NCBI GenBank assembly: GCA_002395235.1
Contig: DGWK01000011.1
Coordinates: 5,160 to 69,159, forward strand
DNA: 64,000 nucleotides
From: Lachnospiraceae bacterium UBA4260
Lineage (GTDB): Bacteria > Bacillota > Clostridia > Lachnospirales > Lachnospiraceae
Direction of reading: 5' to 3'
Each line of letters starts with the position of its first letter. The first letter of the stretch is position 1. Positions 17,131 through 26,424 of this stretch are shown here, one piece after another. The notes beneath the pieces are model-generated. The model had not been told where the DNA came from. It searched no databases and worked only from the letters and a program-made list of their open reading frames with translations. Position numbers and translations under genes: made by a program.

Positions 17131-17190
17131 CGCGCGGCGCGGCGGCTCGCTCCGCGAGCCTTGAACAGTGCACACGCACGCGTGCGGAAA
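17131..17190 (+). repeat. Partial copy of dispersed hairpin element before rplI
   Basis: GGCGCGGCGGCTCGC-TCC-GCGAGCC then TTGAA matches the third hairpin of the ddl/plsC leader element. It is followed by TGCACACG and CGTGCGGAAAG, matching the element's 5' stem, but here placed after it. The rplI ribosome site is the tail of this sequence. Confidence 0.75.
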
Positions 17191-17200
17191 GAGGTAAATT

Positions 17201-17647
17201 ATGCAGGTAATCTTATTACAGGACGTCAAATCACTGGGCAAAAAGGGCGAGATCGTCAAGGTAAGCGACGGCTACGCCCGCAACTATGTGCTCCCCAAGA
17301 AGCTCGGCGTCGAAGCTACGGAGAAGAACAAAAATGAACTCAAGCTCCAGAAGGCGCACGAGGACAAGGTCGCGGCGCAGAAGCTGGCAGACGCCAAGGC
17401 TATGGCGGAAGATCTCGCGACCCGCAAGATCGTCGTCAAGATGAAGGCGGGCGAGAACGGCAAAGTGTTCGGATCCATTTCCGCCAAGGAGATCGCGGCG
17501 GCGGCCAAGGAGCAGCACGGACTGGATCTGGACAAGAAGAAGATCCAGGTCGCGGAGCCCATTAAGTCTTTCGGAACTTTTGAAGTCCCGATCAAGCTCC
17601 ACACACAGGTGACCGGAAAGCTCAACGTGGTCGTACAGGAAGCGTAA
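17201..17647 (+). CDS. rplI: 50S ribosomal protein L9
   Basis: This 148-residue protein has the N-terminal signature MQVILLQDVKSLGKKGE, the YARNYVLPKKLG motif, a long connecting helix and a C-terminal RNA-binding domain (NGKVFGSISAKEI). GAAAGAGG gives the ribosome site. dnaB starts 19 bases after its stop, so the pair is co-transcribed. Confidence 0.96.
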   Translation: MQVILLQDVKSLGKKGEIVKVSDGYARNYVLPKKLGVEATEKNKNELKLQKAHEDKVAAQKLADAKAMAEDLATRKIVVKMKAGENGKVFGSISAKEIAAAAKEQHGLDLDKKKIQVAEPIKSFGTFEVPIKLHTQVTGKLNVVVQEA

Positions 17648-17666
17648 GGAAACTAAGGACGGGTTT

Positions 17667-19001
17667 ATGGCAGGGGAAGATGCAATCAAGCGGGTGATGC
17701 CCCACAGTATAGAAGCGGAACAGTCCGTGATCGGCGCAATGCTGATGGATGCGGAGGCGATCGAGGTCGCCATGGAAATGCTCAGGGAAGAGGATTTCTA
17801 CGCCCGTCAGTACGGCGTGCTTTTTACTGCGATCACAGAGATGCACCAGAAAGGCATGGCGGTCGATCCCGTCACGCTGCAGACGCGGCTGCGGGAGATG
17901 AACCTTCCGCCGGAGGTCTACGGCAGCAGTACGATCCTGGAGCTGATCGAGCAGGTGCCCACCTCGGCCAACATCAAATCCTACGCCAAGATCGTCTCGG
18001 AGAAAGCGCTGCTGCGCAGGATGATCCGGGCCAATGAGGAGATCGCGGGGGCCTGCTACACGCAGAAAGACGACATGGACGTGATCATGAACCAGGCCGA
18101 GAAGAAGATCTTTGAGATCTCTCAGAGAAGAGATTCCGCCGGGTTCGTACCCATCCGCCAGATCGTCATCAACGCCATCGAGAAGATCGAGTACGCCAGC
18201 CATATCAAGGGCAACGTGACTGGCCTCTCCACCGGATTTACGGATCTGGACAACAGAACGGCAGGGTTTCAGCCTTCTGACTTCATTCTGATCGCCGCGA
18301 GACCTTCCATGGGCAAAACAGCGCTGGTCCTCAACATCGCCCAGCACCTGGTGCTCAAGGAGAACCGCTGCGTCGCTATTTTCTCACTGGAAATGTCCAA
18401 GGAGCAGCTCACAAACAGACTTTTCTCCATGGAATCCCATGTGGACGCCCAGAAGATCCGAACCGGAGACCTGACGGAGCAGGAGTGGGCGGACCTGGTC
18501 GAGAGCGCGGGCAATATCGGAGAGAGCAGGCTGATTATCGATGACACGCCGGCGATCTCCGTTCAGGAGCTGCGCTCCAAGTGCCGCAAGTACAAGATGG
18601 AATTCGGCCTGGAGATGATCATCATCGACTACCTGCAGCTGATGAGCGGCAGCGGCAAATCCGGCGAGTCCAGGCAGCAGGAGATCTCTGAGATCTCCAG
18701 ATCCCTCAAGGCCATCGCCCGTGAGCTGAATGTTCCCGTTGTCTCGCTGTCCCAGCTCTCGAGAGCGGTAGAATCCAGGCCTAACCACAGGCCCATGCTC
18801 TCCGACCTTCGTGAATCCGGCGCCATCGAGCAGGACGCGGACGTCGTCATGTTCATTTACCGCGACGACTACTACAACCAGGATTCGGAGAAAAAAGGAA
18901 TCGCTGAGATCATTATCGCCAAACAGAGAAACGGCCCGATCGGCACAGTGGAACTGAGCTGGCAGCCGGCGCTGACCAAGTTTGCAAATCTCGCCAGATA
19001 A
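17667..19001 (+). CDS. dnaB: Replicative DNA helicase
   Basis: This 444-residue hexameric helicase unwinds DNA at the fork. The N-terminal primase-interacting domain begins MPHSIEAEQSVIGAML. The RecA-like domain has Walker A ARPSMGKTAL (about 211-220), Walker B EMIIIDYLQLM, and the arginine-finger region QRNGPIGTVEL. Loader DnaI and DnaD are encoded at 32-34 kb. Confidence 0.96.
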   Translation: MAGEDAIKRVMPHSIEAEQSVIGAMLMDAEAIEVAMEMLREEDFYARQYGVLFTAITEMHQKGMAVDPVTLQTRLREMNLPPEVYGSSTILELIEQVPTSANIKSYAKIVSEKALLRRMIRANEEIAGACYTQKDDMDVIMNQAEKKIFEISQRRDSAGFVPIRQIVINAIEKIEYASHIKGNVTGLSTGFTDLDNRTAGFQPSDFILIAARPSMGKTALVLNIAQHLVLKENRCVAIFSLEMSKEQLTNRLFSMESHVDAQKIRTGDLTEQEWADLVESAGNIGESRLIIDDTPAISVQELRSKCRKYKMEFGLEMIIIDYLQLMSGSGKSGESRQQEISEISRSLKAIARELNVPVVSLSQLSRAVESRPNHRPMLSDLRESGAIEQDADVVMFIYRDDYYNQDSEKKGIAEIIIAKQRNGPIGTVELSWQPALTKFANLAR

Positions 19002-19059
19002 GAGACGGCGTTATCCGCATATATTCGCTGATAGATACTACAAGGAGGAAGACGCAGAT

Positions 19060-20364
19060 ATGGATCGCTATTTTGACCCGGAGGTGGAATGCGCCTCACG
19101 GGAGCAGATCACAGCCTGGCAGAACGAAAGGCTGGTAAAGCAGGTTGAGAGAGTTTACAACAACGTCCCTTATTACAGAAAGAAAATGGACGAGCTCGGA
19201 GTTCGTCCGGAGCACATTCACGGGATCGAGGACCTACACCTTCTTCCGACCCTGACCAAAGATGATCTGAGAGATCAGTATCCCTACGGACTTATGGCGG
19301 CGCCGCTGTCCGACTGCGTCAGGATCCATTCCACGAGCGGCACGACGGGCAGAAGAGTAGTGGCTTTCTACACACAGAACGACGTTGATCTGTGGGAGGA
19401 GTGCTGCGCAAGGGCTCTTGCGGCGGCCGGAGCGACCAAAGACGACGTGGTGCAGGTCTGCTACGGCTACGGGCTGTTCACGGGCGGAGCGGGCCTCCAC
19501 GGCGGTTCTCACAAGCTGGGGAGCCTGACGCTTCCCATGTCTTCGGGCAACACGGACCGCCAGCTTCAGTTTATGACCGATCTCGGAACAACGATCCTGT
19601 GCTGCACGCCTTCTTACGCGGCCTATCTCACGGAATCCGTTAACGAGAGAGGACTTAGAGACCGCATCAAACTCAAGGCCGGCATTTTCGGCGCAGAGGC
19701 GTGGACGGAGGAGATGCGCCGGGGCATCGAGGAAGGCCTGGGCATCAAGGCGTACGATATCTACGGACTCACGGAAATCTCCGGACCGGGCGTCGCCTAT
19801 GAGTGCAGCGCGCAGCACGGCATGCACGTCAATGAGGACCACTTCATCGTGGAGACGATCAACCCCAAGACCGGGGAGCCCGTGCCTCACGGGGAAAAGG
19901 GTGAGCTGGTATTCACAAGCCTCACCAAAGAAGCTTTTCCGCTGATCCGCTACAGGACCAAGGATATCGGAATACTCTACGACGAGCCCTGCTCCTGCGG
20001 AAGGACACACGTGAGAATGTCCAAGCCGATGGGAAGAAGCGACGATATGCTGATCGTCAAGGGCGTCAATGTATTCCCGTCCCAGATCGAGACAGTGCTG
20101 ATGAACTGCGGCTATCCGGCTAATTATCAGATCGTTGTGACCAGAGCGAATAATACCGACCGCATCGAGGTGCAGGTCGAGATGACGCCCGAGATGTTCT
20201 CGGACTCCCTGTCCGAAGTGGCGGGAAGAGAGAAACAGCTTGTCGCCGCGCTCAAGGCGATGCTCGGCATCTACTGCGTAGTCAAACTTGTGGCGCCCAA
20301 GAGCATCACGAGAAGTGAGGGCAAGGCAAAGAGAGTGATCGATAAGAGAAATCTTTATCAATAA
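19060..20364 (+). CDS. paaK: Phenylacetate-CoA ligase
   Basis: This 434-residue adenylate-forming enzyme makes aryl-acetyl-CoA from the acid, CoA and ATP. The P-loop HSTSGTTGRRV is near residue 90, and DIYGLTEISGPGVA and the C-terminal FPSQIETVL hinge region are present. Start set at 19060, preceded by AAGGAGG. Together with iorAB it could interconvert aryl-pyruvates, aryl-acetyl-CoA and aryl-acetates with ATP gain. The adjacent ACT gene is a usual companion. The stop codon lies inside a 15-base tandem repeat. Confidence 0.93.
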   Translation: MDRYFDPEVECASREQITAWQNERLVKQVERVYNNVPYYRKKMDELGVRPEHIHGIEDLHLLPTLTKDDLRDQYPYGLMAAPLSDCVRIHSTSGTTGRRVVAFYTQNDVDLWEECCARALAAAGATKDDVVQVCYGYGLFTGGAGLHGGSHKLGSLTLPMSSGNTDRQLQFMTDLGTTILCCTPSYAAYLTESVNERGLRDRIKLKAGIFGAEAWTEEMRRGIEEGLGIKAYDIYGLTEISGPGVAYECSAQHGMHVNEDHFIVETINPKTGEPVPHGEKGELVFTSLTKEAFPLIRYRTKDIGILYDEPCSCGRTHVRMSKPMGRSDDMLIVKGVNVFPSQIETVLMNCGYPANYQIVVTRANNTDRIEVQVEMTPEMFSDSLSEVAGREKQLVAALKAMLGIYCVVKLVAPKSITRSEGKAKRVIDKRNLYQ

Positions 20365-20396
20365 TGTCTCTATCTATAACGTCTCTATCAATAACG
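20352..20396 (+). repeat. Three tandem 15-base repeats at the end of paaK
   Basis: Units TCTTTATCAATAATG, TCTCTATCTATAACG and TCTCTATCAATAACG are contiguous. The first contains the paaK stop codon. Confidence 0.8.
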
Positions 20397-20434
20397 TTTG
20401 GCGACCCTCTCGGTGAGGAGAAAAGGAGGTTCAA

Positions 20435-20872
20435 ATGACAGTCAAACAGATTTCTGTGTTTTTGGAGAACAGGCCCGGCGCTCTGGCGGAATTTACGAAA
20501 ATCCTGGAAAAGAGCAGCATCGACCTGAGAGCCCTGTCCCTCGCGGAGAGCGAGGACTTCGGAATTGTCCGCGTCATTGTCGATGATCCTTTCAATACGA
20601 TTCAGATCCTCAAGGAGGAGGGCTATGTCTGCTCGATCACGAAGGTCATTGCCGTGGAGATCGAGGACAAACCCGGCGCTCTGGTCAACATGCTGAACAT
20701 TCTCGGGGACAATAAGGTAAACCTTGAGTACTCCTACGCTTTCCTTGCCAAAAAAGCGAACAGCGCATTTATGGTCTTCCGCGTGGCGGATAACGAAAAA
20801 GCGATCAAGGTGCTCACGGCCAACGGCATCAGGCCGATCTGCCATGAGGATATGGAGCAGCTGTTCAAATAA
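20435..20872 (+). CDS. Tandem ACT-domain protein
   Basis: This 145-residue protein consists of two ACT domains (about 1-68 and 70-140). Each begins with a ligand-binding loop: VFLENRPGALAEF and VEIEDKPGALVNM. Such stand-alone proteins bind amino acids. Genes of this type sit beside paaK and iorAB in many anaerobes, so sensing of an aromatic amino acid is inferred. An AAGGAGG site precedes ATG. Confidence 0.87.
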   Translation: MTVKQISVFLENRPGALAEFTKILEKSSIDLRALSLAESEDFGIVRVIVDDPFNTIQILKEEGYVCSITKVIAVEIEDKPGALVNMLNILGDNKVNLEYSYAFLAKKANSAFMVFRVADNEKAIKVLTANGIRPICHEDMEQLFK

Positions 20873-20941
20873 CGCTCTGCGGCGCATCTTATAGTGCAGA
20901 GGAAAGAGATTCCATTTGATTCCATTTTGTGAGACGAAAAA

Positions 20942-20975
20942 AGAGCCCGAGGCATTTGCCTCGGGCTCTCTTTCA
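20942..20975. terminator. Bidirectional terminator between ACT gene and ferredoxin
   Basis: AGAGCCCGAGGC pairs with GCCTCGGGCTCT, flanked by A-run on the left and CTTTC on the right, between convergent genes. Confidence 0.85.
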
Positions 20976-21037
20976 TTCTTTACTTAATTCTCTGCTTAGC
21001 TGTTGTACAGCAGGCTCTCTCAATGGTTAAGAGGAAC

Positions 21038-21208
21038 TCAACCCTCAGAGATAGCGCCTACAGGACACTGAGCTTCGCAAGCGCCGCAATCGATGCAAGC
21101 GTCTGCATTGATCTCGTACTGGGAATCGCCCTGAGCGATTGCGTCAACGGGACATTGTGCAGCGCAGGAACCGCAGCTGATGCAAGCATCACTAATAACA
21201 CGTGCCAT
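21038..21208 (-). CDS. 2[4Fe-4S] ferredoxin
   Basis: This 56-residue protein reads MARVISDACISCGSC and onward, with two complete CxxCxxCxxxCP clusters (Cys 9, 12, 15, 19 and 38, 41, 44, 48). It is the typical clostridial low-potential electron carrier. An AAGGAG site precedes the ATG at 21208. It lies downstream of nifJ on the same strand, 222 bases apart, so it is a likely acceptor for that enzyme and for IorAB. Confidence 0.95.
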   Translation of the reverse strand: MARVISDACISCGSCAAQCPVDAIAQGDSQYEINADACIDCGACEAQCPVGAISEG

Positions 21209-21429
21209 GATAGTGGTCTCCTTTCTTATTCAAGTTAGACAAGCCTAAATAGCCTAATTTGCATTCAAGGCACAGATACAACCATATCTGTGCCTTGAAA
21301 CAATCATATCTTATCCCTTTTTTGAATGGCCGTCAAGAGAATCACAAAATGTCAGTCTCTTTGGAGCGGCCTTTTTCAGGGACGGGAGACCGGCTCTGAG
21401 AGGCCGGATCCTCCGTGTTCGGAACTGAA
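21209..21429. other. Intergenic nifJ-ferredoxin with long hairpin
   Basis: A perfect 15-bp hairpin (TTCAAGGCACAGATA at 21264-21278 with its complement at 21285-21299, six-base loop) lies between the genes. A smaller CCGGC/GCCGG hairpin at about 21389-21408 lies near the nifJ stop. Neither has a clear U-tract; they may terminate nifJ or structure the ferredoxin leader. Confidence 0.55.
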
Positions 21430-24400
21430 TCACTCGTTGTACAGAGCACCCAGTTTCTCGAGGTATGCATATTTCGCCTTTGCATTTGCCTCGTTCTCTG
21501 CATACATAGCGTCTGCCTTTGCAGGGTTGGAGCGCTTCAGGGATGTGTAGCGAACCTCTCCGCCGAGGAAGTCCATGTAAGGATCTGTAGCGGGCTTGGA
21601 ATCCAGGAAGAACTTCTTGGCGCCGCCGGCAGGATTGAATCTGAACAGATTCCAGTAACCGGTCGTAACCGCGAGCTTCTCTTCATCCTGAACCTTAGCC
21701 ATACCCTTGCGGATACCGTGGTTGATGCAAGGAGCGTATGCGATGATCAGGGAAGGTCCGGGATATGCCTCAGCCTCACTGATTGCCTTGATGCACTGAT
21801 TTCTGTCAGCGCCCATGGAGATCTGTGCGACATATACATAGCCATAGCTCATAGCCATAGCTGCGAGATCCTTCTGCTTGGTCTCTTTACCGCCTGCTGC
21901 GAACTGAGCAACCGCACCGACAGGAGTAGCCTTGGAAGCCTGTCCGCCTGTGTTGGAGTAAACTTCAGTGTTGAAGCAGAATACGTTGATGTCCTTACCG
22001 GAAGCAAGGATGTGGTCAACACCGCCGTAGCCGATATCGTAAGCCCATCCGTCACCACCGAATACCCACTGGGACTTCTTGGCCAGGAACTGCTTCTGCT
22101 CAAGGATTTCCTTAGCTGCGTCGGAGCCGTCAGCCTCAAGAGCTGCTACCAGAGCATCCGTTGCTGCGCCGTTCTCAGCGCCGACAGCGAAGGTGTCGAT
22201 CCACTTCTGAGCTGCTGCCTTAACTTCCTCGCCTGCTGTCTCAGCAATAGCCTCGACCTTGGACTTGAGGTTTGCTCTCAGGGACTGGTTTGCAAGAAGC
22301 ATACCATAACCGAACTCAGCAGCATCCTCAAACAGGGAGTTGGACCATGCAGGGCCGTGACCCTTGTGGTTTACTGTGTAAGGAGTGGAAGGTGAGGAGT
22401 TACCCCAAATGGAGGAGCATCCTGTTGCGTTCGCGATGTACATACGATCGCCGAACAGCTGAGTGACCAGCTTAGCATAAGGAGTCTCGCCGCAGCCTGC
22501 GCATGCGCCGGAGAATTCAAGCAGGGGCTGCTTGAACTGGGAGCCCTTAACTGTGGTCTCTTTGAACTTGTCGATAACATCCTGCTTGGGCTCGAATGTT
22601 ACTGCTACGTTGAAAGCATCCTGCTCGTTAGGCTGCTTCATGCCTTCCTCGAGTCTCATCATGTTCAGAGCCTTGTTGCCCTTCTTGCCGGGGCAGACGT
22701 TTGCGCAGCTGCCGCAGCCTGTGCAGTCGAGGGAGGAAACAACGATCGCGAACTTGTATCCGGGCATGCCCATAAGCGGGATCGTAACTGTGCCTTCAGG
22801 AAGCTTAGCGCACTCGTCATCGGTCAGAGCCATAGGACGGATTGCAGCGTGAGGGCATACATAGGAGCAGAAAGTACACTGGATGCAGTTCTCGGAAGCC
22901 CATACGGGAACGTTGACTGCGATACCGCGCTTCTCATATGCAGCTGCGCCGGAAGGTGTAGCACCATTTGCATAAACGCCTGCTGCGGAAACGGGAACAG
23001 TGTTGCCTTCCTGAGCGTTGACCTTAACCTGAATGTTGTTTACGAAATCAACAACATCCTGTCTTGCGCCGGTAGCGTGAACGAGATCATACTCTTCACC
23101 TTCTGCCTGGCCCCAGGACTCGGGAACGTCAACCTTGACAACATTCTTGGCACCTGCATCGATCGCTGCCCAGTTCTTCTCGACAACGTCGCGGCCCTTA
23201 CGGCCATAGGTCTTCTCAGCAGCAGCCTTCATGTAGGCGATTGCATCCTCTTCGGGGATGATGTTAGCCAGCTTGAAGAATGCGGACTGAAGGATGGTGT
23301 TGATACGTGTCGGGCCCATGCCGGTCTCGATACCGATCTTAACGCCGTCGATGGTGTAGAAGTTGATCTTGTGATCATAGATGAACTTCTTGACCTGCGG
23401 AGGAATGTGTGTCTCGAGCTCTTCTGCGTTCCAAGAACAGTTCAGCAGGAATGTGCCGCCGTCTACCAGCTCCTGGGCCATGTTGAACTTGCGGATGTAT
23501 GCCGGGTTGTGGCATGCAACGAAGTTTGCCTGGTGGATGAGGTAAGTGGACTTAATGGGCTTCTTACCAAATCTCAGGTGGGACATGGTAACACCACCGG
23601 ACTTCTTGGAGTCATAGTCAAAATATGCCTGCGCATACATGTCGGTGTTGTCGCCGATGATCTTGATGGAGTTCTTGTTAGCACCGACAGTACCGTCAGC
23701 ACCAAGACCCCAGAACTTGCAGCAGATTGTTCCCTCGGGAGTTGTAACGATTTCCTTGCCGGGATCAAGGGAAAGGTTTGTCACATCATCAGTGATACCG
23801 ATGGTGAACTCTTTCTTCTCGGTGTTGTTGAAAACAGCGATGATCTGAGCAGGAGTCGTATCCTTGGAACCAAGGCCGTAACGACCGGAGAATACGGGAA
23901 CATCCTTGAACTCTGTGCCTGCGATCGCAGCCTTGACATCCAGTGCCAGAGGCTCGCCGATGGAACCGGGCTCTTTTGTTCTGTCAAGAACAGAGATCTG
24001 CTTGACAGTCTTCGGGATAGCTGCAAGGAAAGCCTCTGTGCAGAAAGGTCTGTACAGACGAACCTTGATAACGCCAACCTTCTGGCCTGCAGCGTTGAGG
24101 TGATCAACAGTCTCTTCAATAGTCTCGTTGACGGAGCCCATTGCGATGATGACCTTCTCAGCGTCTTCTGCGCCATAGTAGTTGAACAGCTTGTAATCTG
24201 TGCCGAGCTTCGCATTGACCTTGTCCATGTACTCCTGGACTACTGCGGGCATTGCGTTGTAAGCGGGGTTGCAGGCCTCACGGGTCTGGAAGAACAGGTC
24301 GGGATTCTGAGCGCAGCCCATCTGGCAAGGGTGTGTAGGGTTCAGGCAGTTAGCGCGGAACTCTGCGATTGCCTCGTGGTCGATCAGCTCGTCGAGATCG

Positions 24401-24966
24401 TCATAATCCCAAATCTGGATCTTCTGGATTTCGTGAGATGTACGGAATCCGTCGAAGAAGTTGATGAAGGGAAGTTTGCCCTTAACTGCTGCGCAGTAAG
24501 CGACGGGAGTCAGATCCATGACTTCCTGTACGCTGGACTCACAGAGCATAGCGCAGCCGGTCTGTCTTGCGGCGTACACGTCGGAGTGGTCGCCGAAGAT
24601 GTTCAGAGCGTGTGTACATACGCAGCGAGCTGCTACGTTGATGACTGCCGGAAGACCTTCGCCGGCGATCTTGTAGAGGTTGGGGATCATCAGAAGAAGA
24701 CCCTGGGAAGCTGTAAAGGTGGATGTCATCGCACCGGCAGCGACCGCGCCGTGCACAGCACCTGCAGCACCAGCCTCGGACTGCATCTCGGTAACCTGAA
24801 CGGGCTGACCGAAAATGTTCTTGCGTCCTGCTGTAGCCCACTCATCAACATGCTCAGGCATTACGGATGAAGGGGTGATGGGATAGATGGTAGCAACCTC
24901 TGTATACGCATACGCGGCGTGTGCAGCAGCCTCGTTACCATCCATGGTGAGAAACTTTCTTGCCAT
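21430..24966 (-). CDS. nifJ: Pyruvate:ferredoxin (flavodoxin) oxidoreductase
   Basis: This 1178-residue homodimeric enzyme oxidises pyruvate with CoA to acetyl-CoA, CO2 and reduced ferredoxin. Domains run: thiamine pyrimidine domain with YPITPSSVMPEHVDEW near the N-terminus, transketolase C-like domain, gamma domain, two 4Fe-4S motifs (CIQCTFCSYVCP near 695, CTGCGSCANVCPGKKG near 747), and a C-terminal TPP domain with CAGCGETPYAKL near 822. Start at 24966 follows AGGAGG. It has its own near-consensus promoter and AT-rich leader; codon use looks highly biased, as expected for an abundant protein. Ferredoxin is encoded downstream. Confidence 0.97.
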   Translation of the reverse strand: MARKFLTMDGNEAAAHAAYAYTEVATIYPITPSSVMPEHVDEWATAGRKNIFGQPVQVTEMQSEAGAAGAVHGAVAAGAMTSTFTASQGLLLMIPNLYKIAGEGLPAVINVAARCVCTHALNIFGDHSDVYAARQTGCAMLCESSVQEVMDLTPVAYCAAVKGKLPFINFFDGFRTSHEIQKIQIWDYDDLDELIDHEAIAEFRANCLNPTHPCQMGCAQNPDLFFQTREACNPAYNAMPAVVQEYMDKVNAKLGTDYKLFNYYGAEDAEKVIIAMGSVNETIEETVDHLNAAGQKVGVIKVRLYRPFCTEAFLAAIPKTVKQISVLDRTKEPGSIGEPLALDVKAAIAGTEFKDVPVFSGRYGLGSKDTTPAQIIAVFNNTEKKEFTIGITDDVTNLSLDPGKEIVTTPEGTICCKFWGLGADGTVGANKNSIKIIGDNTDMYAQAYFDYDSKKSGGVTMSHLRFGKKPIKSTYLIHQANFVACHNPAYIRKFNMAQELVDGGTFLLNCSWNAEELETHIPPQVKKFIYDHKINFYTIDGVKIGIETGMGPTRINTILQSAFFKLANIIPEEDAIAYMKAAAEKTYGRKGRDVVEKNWAAIDAGAKNVVKVDVPESWGQAEGEEYDLVHATGARQDVVDFVNNIQVKVNAQEGNTVPVSAAGVYANGATPSGAAAYEKRGIAVNVPVWASENCIQCTFCSYVCPHAAIRPMALTDDECAKLPEGTVTIPLMGMPGYKFAIVVSSLDCTGCGSCANVCPGKKGNKALNMMRLEEGMKQPNEQDAFNVAVTFEPKQDVIDKFKETTVKGSQFKQPLLEFSGACAGCGETPYAKLVTQLFGDRMYIANATGCSSIWGNSSPSTPYTVNHKGHGPAWSNSLFEDAAEFGYGMLLANQSLRANLKSKVEAIAETAGEEVKAAAQKWIDTFAVGAENGAATDALVAALEADGSDAAKEILEQKQFLAKKSQWVFGGDGWAYDIGYGGVDHILASGKDINVFCFNTEVYSNTGGQASKATPVGAVAQFAAGGKETKQKDLAAMAMSYGYVYVAQISMGADRNQCIKAISEAEAYPGPSLIIAYAPCINHGIRKGMAKVQDEEKLAVTTGYWNLFRFNPAGGAKKFFLDSKPATDPYMDFLGGEVRYTSLKRSNPAKADAMYAENEANAKAKYAYLEKLGALYNE

Positions 24967-25039
24967 TTGTTTTCCTCCTGTTAATATTGCAGCGGTAAAC
25001 CGCCAAGTTGTAAAAACCCACAGCTTATCTAGCAATATA

Positions 25040-25068
25040 ATTCTAGCATCGGGTAGTACAAAATACAA
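25040..25068 (-). promoter_or_regulatory. Promoter for nifJ
   Basis: On the minus strand TTGTAT (25063-25068) and TAGAAT (25040-25045) have 17-base spacing, about 75 bases before the start codon. Confidence 0.75.
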
Positions 25069-25261
25069 TGTTCATTTAAGATTGTATTTCGAAAAAACCA
25101 GTAATAATAACGAAAAAACTGGTTAGTGCTATCTAACTATTGTGAAAGTTTCACAGGATTTATGAAGACGAAGTGACAAAAGAATGAAGAAAGTAGCTAA
25201 ATGGAGTTAACAATTGCCGGCCGCCGCAGAGTTTGCGGCGGCCGGCTGAAATGACCGTTAT
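25069..25261. other. Intergenic upstream of nifJ with terminator hairpin
   Basis: This AT-rich stretch upstream of the nifJ promoter ends in a GC hairpin at 25216-25246 (GCCGGCCGCCGCA with its perfect complement, five-base loop). On the minus strand the hairpin follows mecA and probably terminates it, although the downstream T-run is poor. Confidence 0.55.
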
Positions 25262-26005
25262 TCACAGCTGTCCGAGCGTTTCGAGCGCGTTTCCGGTACA
25301 GACGGGCGTGCAGTGAGTGAGAAGGTATTGCTGGCGCGCGGGGCTGACTTTTTCGAGCTGTCCGTATTCGGACAGGGCCGCCAGCGCGCTCTGCATGGCT
25401 CCGACCTCCTCAATCCCCTTCATCCTGAGAAAGAGGTAGAGCCTGCCGCTCTTCTCGTCGCGGTAGAGAGAACTGCTTCCGGTGTAGGCGGCGGAGAGGA
25501 CCTTGGCCGCCAGGATCACGTCGGCCATGGTGTCAAAAGAGTAGAGCCGGGATGTGAGCAGCTGATCGCGCCGCTCTTTCATGGTCTGCTCGGCGCTCTT
25601 TCTGCCCGGCGCCGCTTTGGGAGAGCCGGTATCGTCAGCGGTGTTCTCCTTTATTGACTTGAGGAGCTGGCTGAGCGGAGACGGGGGTTCCTTCGCAGGG
25701 GCAGCGTCTTTCTGTACAGAGGGCGCAAAGTTTGAAAATCTTGTATCTAATTCTTCGGGATTGTCTACTTTGGTGACGATCAGCACGATGCTGTCGGCGC
25801 CAAGGGGAATGGCCTCGATCATCAGGGGATAGTTTTCCGCGTCAAAGCCGCACTGGATCGCGGCCTGCTGCATCATGTCCCGAAACAGCGCGCGCGCTTT
25901 CTCGGAACCGTATGCGAGCTCACTGAGCCGAAGCTGTCTGCTGGCGAGGTCCTCCCCGGTGAGGATGCAGCGGATCTGGCTGCTGCTGATTTTCTCTATC
26001 TTCAT
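25262..26005 (-). CDS. mecA: MecA-family adaptor protein
   Basis: This 247-residue protein matches MecA/YpbH, the adaptor that delivers substrates to ClpC-ClpP and so controls competence and stress regulators. The N-terminal substrate-binding part starts MKIEKISSSQIRCILTGEDL. A Pro/Lys-rich linker covers about 95-145. The C-terminal ClpC-binding domain has YSFDTMADVILAAKVL and SSLYRDEKSGRLYLFL. AAAGGAG precedes ATG. It is single-cistron. Confidence 0.85.
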   Translation of the reverse strand: MKIEKISSSQIRCILTGEDLASRQLRLSELAYGSEKARALFRDMMQQAAIQCGFDAENYPLMIEAIPLGADSIVLIVTKVDNPEELDTRFSNFAPSVQKDAAPAKEPPSPLSQLLKSIKENTADDTGSPKAAPGRKSAEQTMKERRDQLLTSRLYSFDTMADVILAAKVLSAAYTGSSSLYRDEKSGRLYLFLRMKGIEEVGAMQSALAALSEYGQLEKVSPARQQYLLTHCTPVCTGNALETLGQL

Positions 26006-26424
26006 GAAGTACTCCTTTACTGTTCAAAGAAGGGGCCGGTTAGTGACACTCTCCCATCCTTAGTAATATTTTGACGCATGCAGGGATTCCCCGTCAATGG
26101 AAAGTTGAGATAATCGGTAAACTGTCCGTATAAGCGCACAAAATTGAACGTGTCTTTTTTGTACGAAAATCACAAGAATGGCCGTTTTCGGATTTTCGGT
26201 GGCCGAGAGTGTTGTAGTCGAAAGGCGGTTGTACTAGAATGTGTCTCGGAAGCAGATGAGACAATCTGTACCGGCTGGGAGGTGATAGCACACTAGCAAT
26301 TCAAGACTTTTTCATGTCTATTAGCACTTTATAAATGGGACTTTCCCATTATCTGAAATCTATTGCCGGTCAGGCATAAAAGAGAATTCAGCATGATTTA
26401 TTTGCGTCTGATTTAAAAGAATGT

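Noticed and set aside
22849..24870. A 673-codon open frame antisense to nifJ
   Set aside because: It mirrors the strongly biased codons of nifJ, has no family motif and no ribosome site, and nifJ is unmistakable on the other strand.
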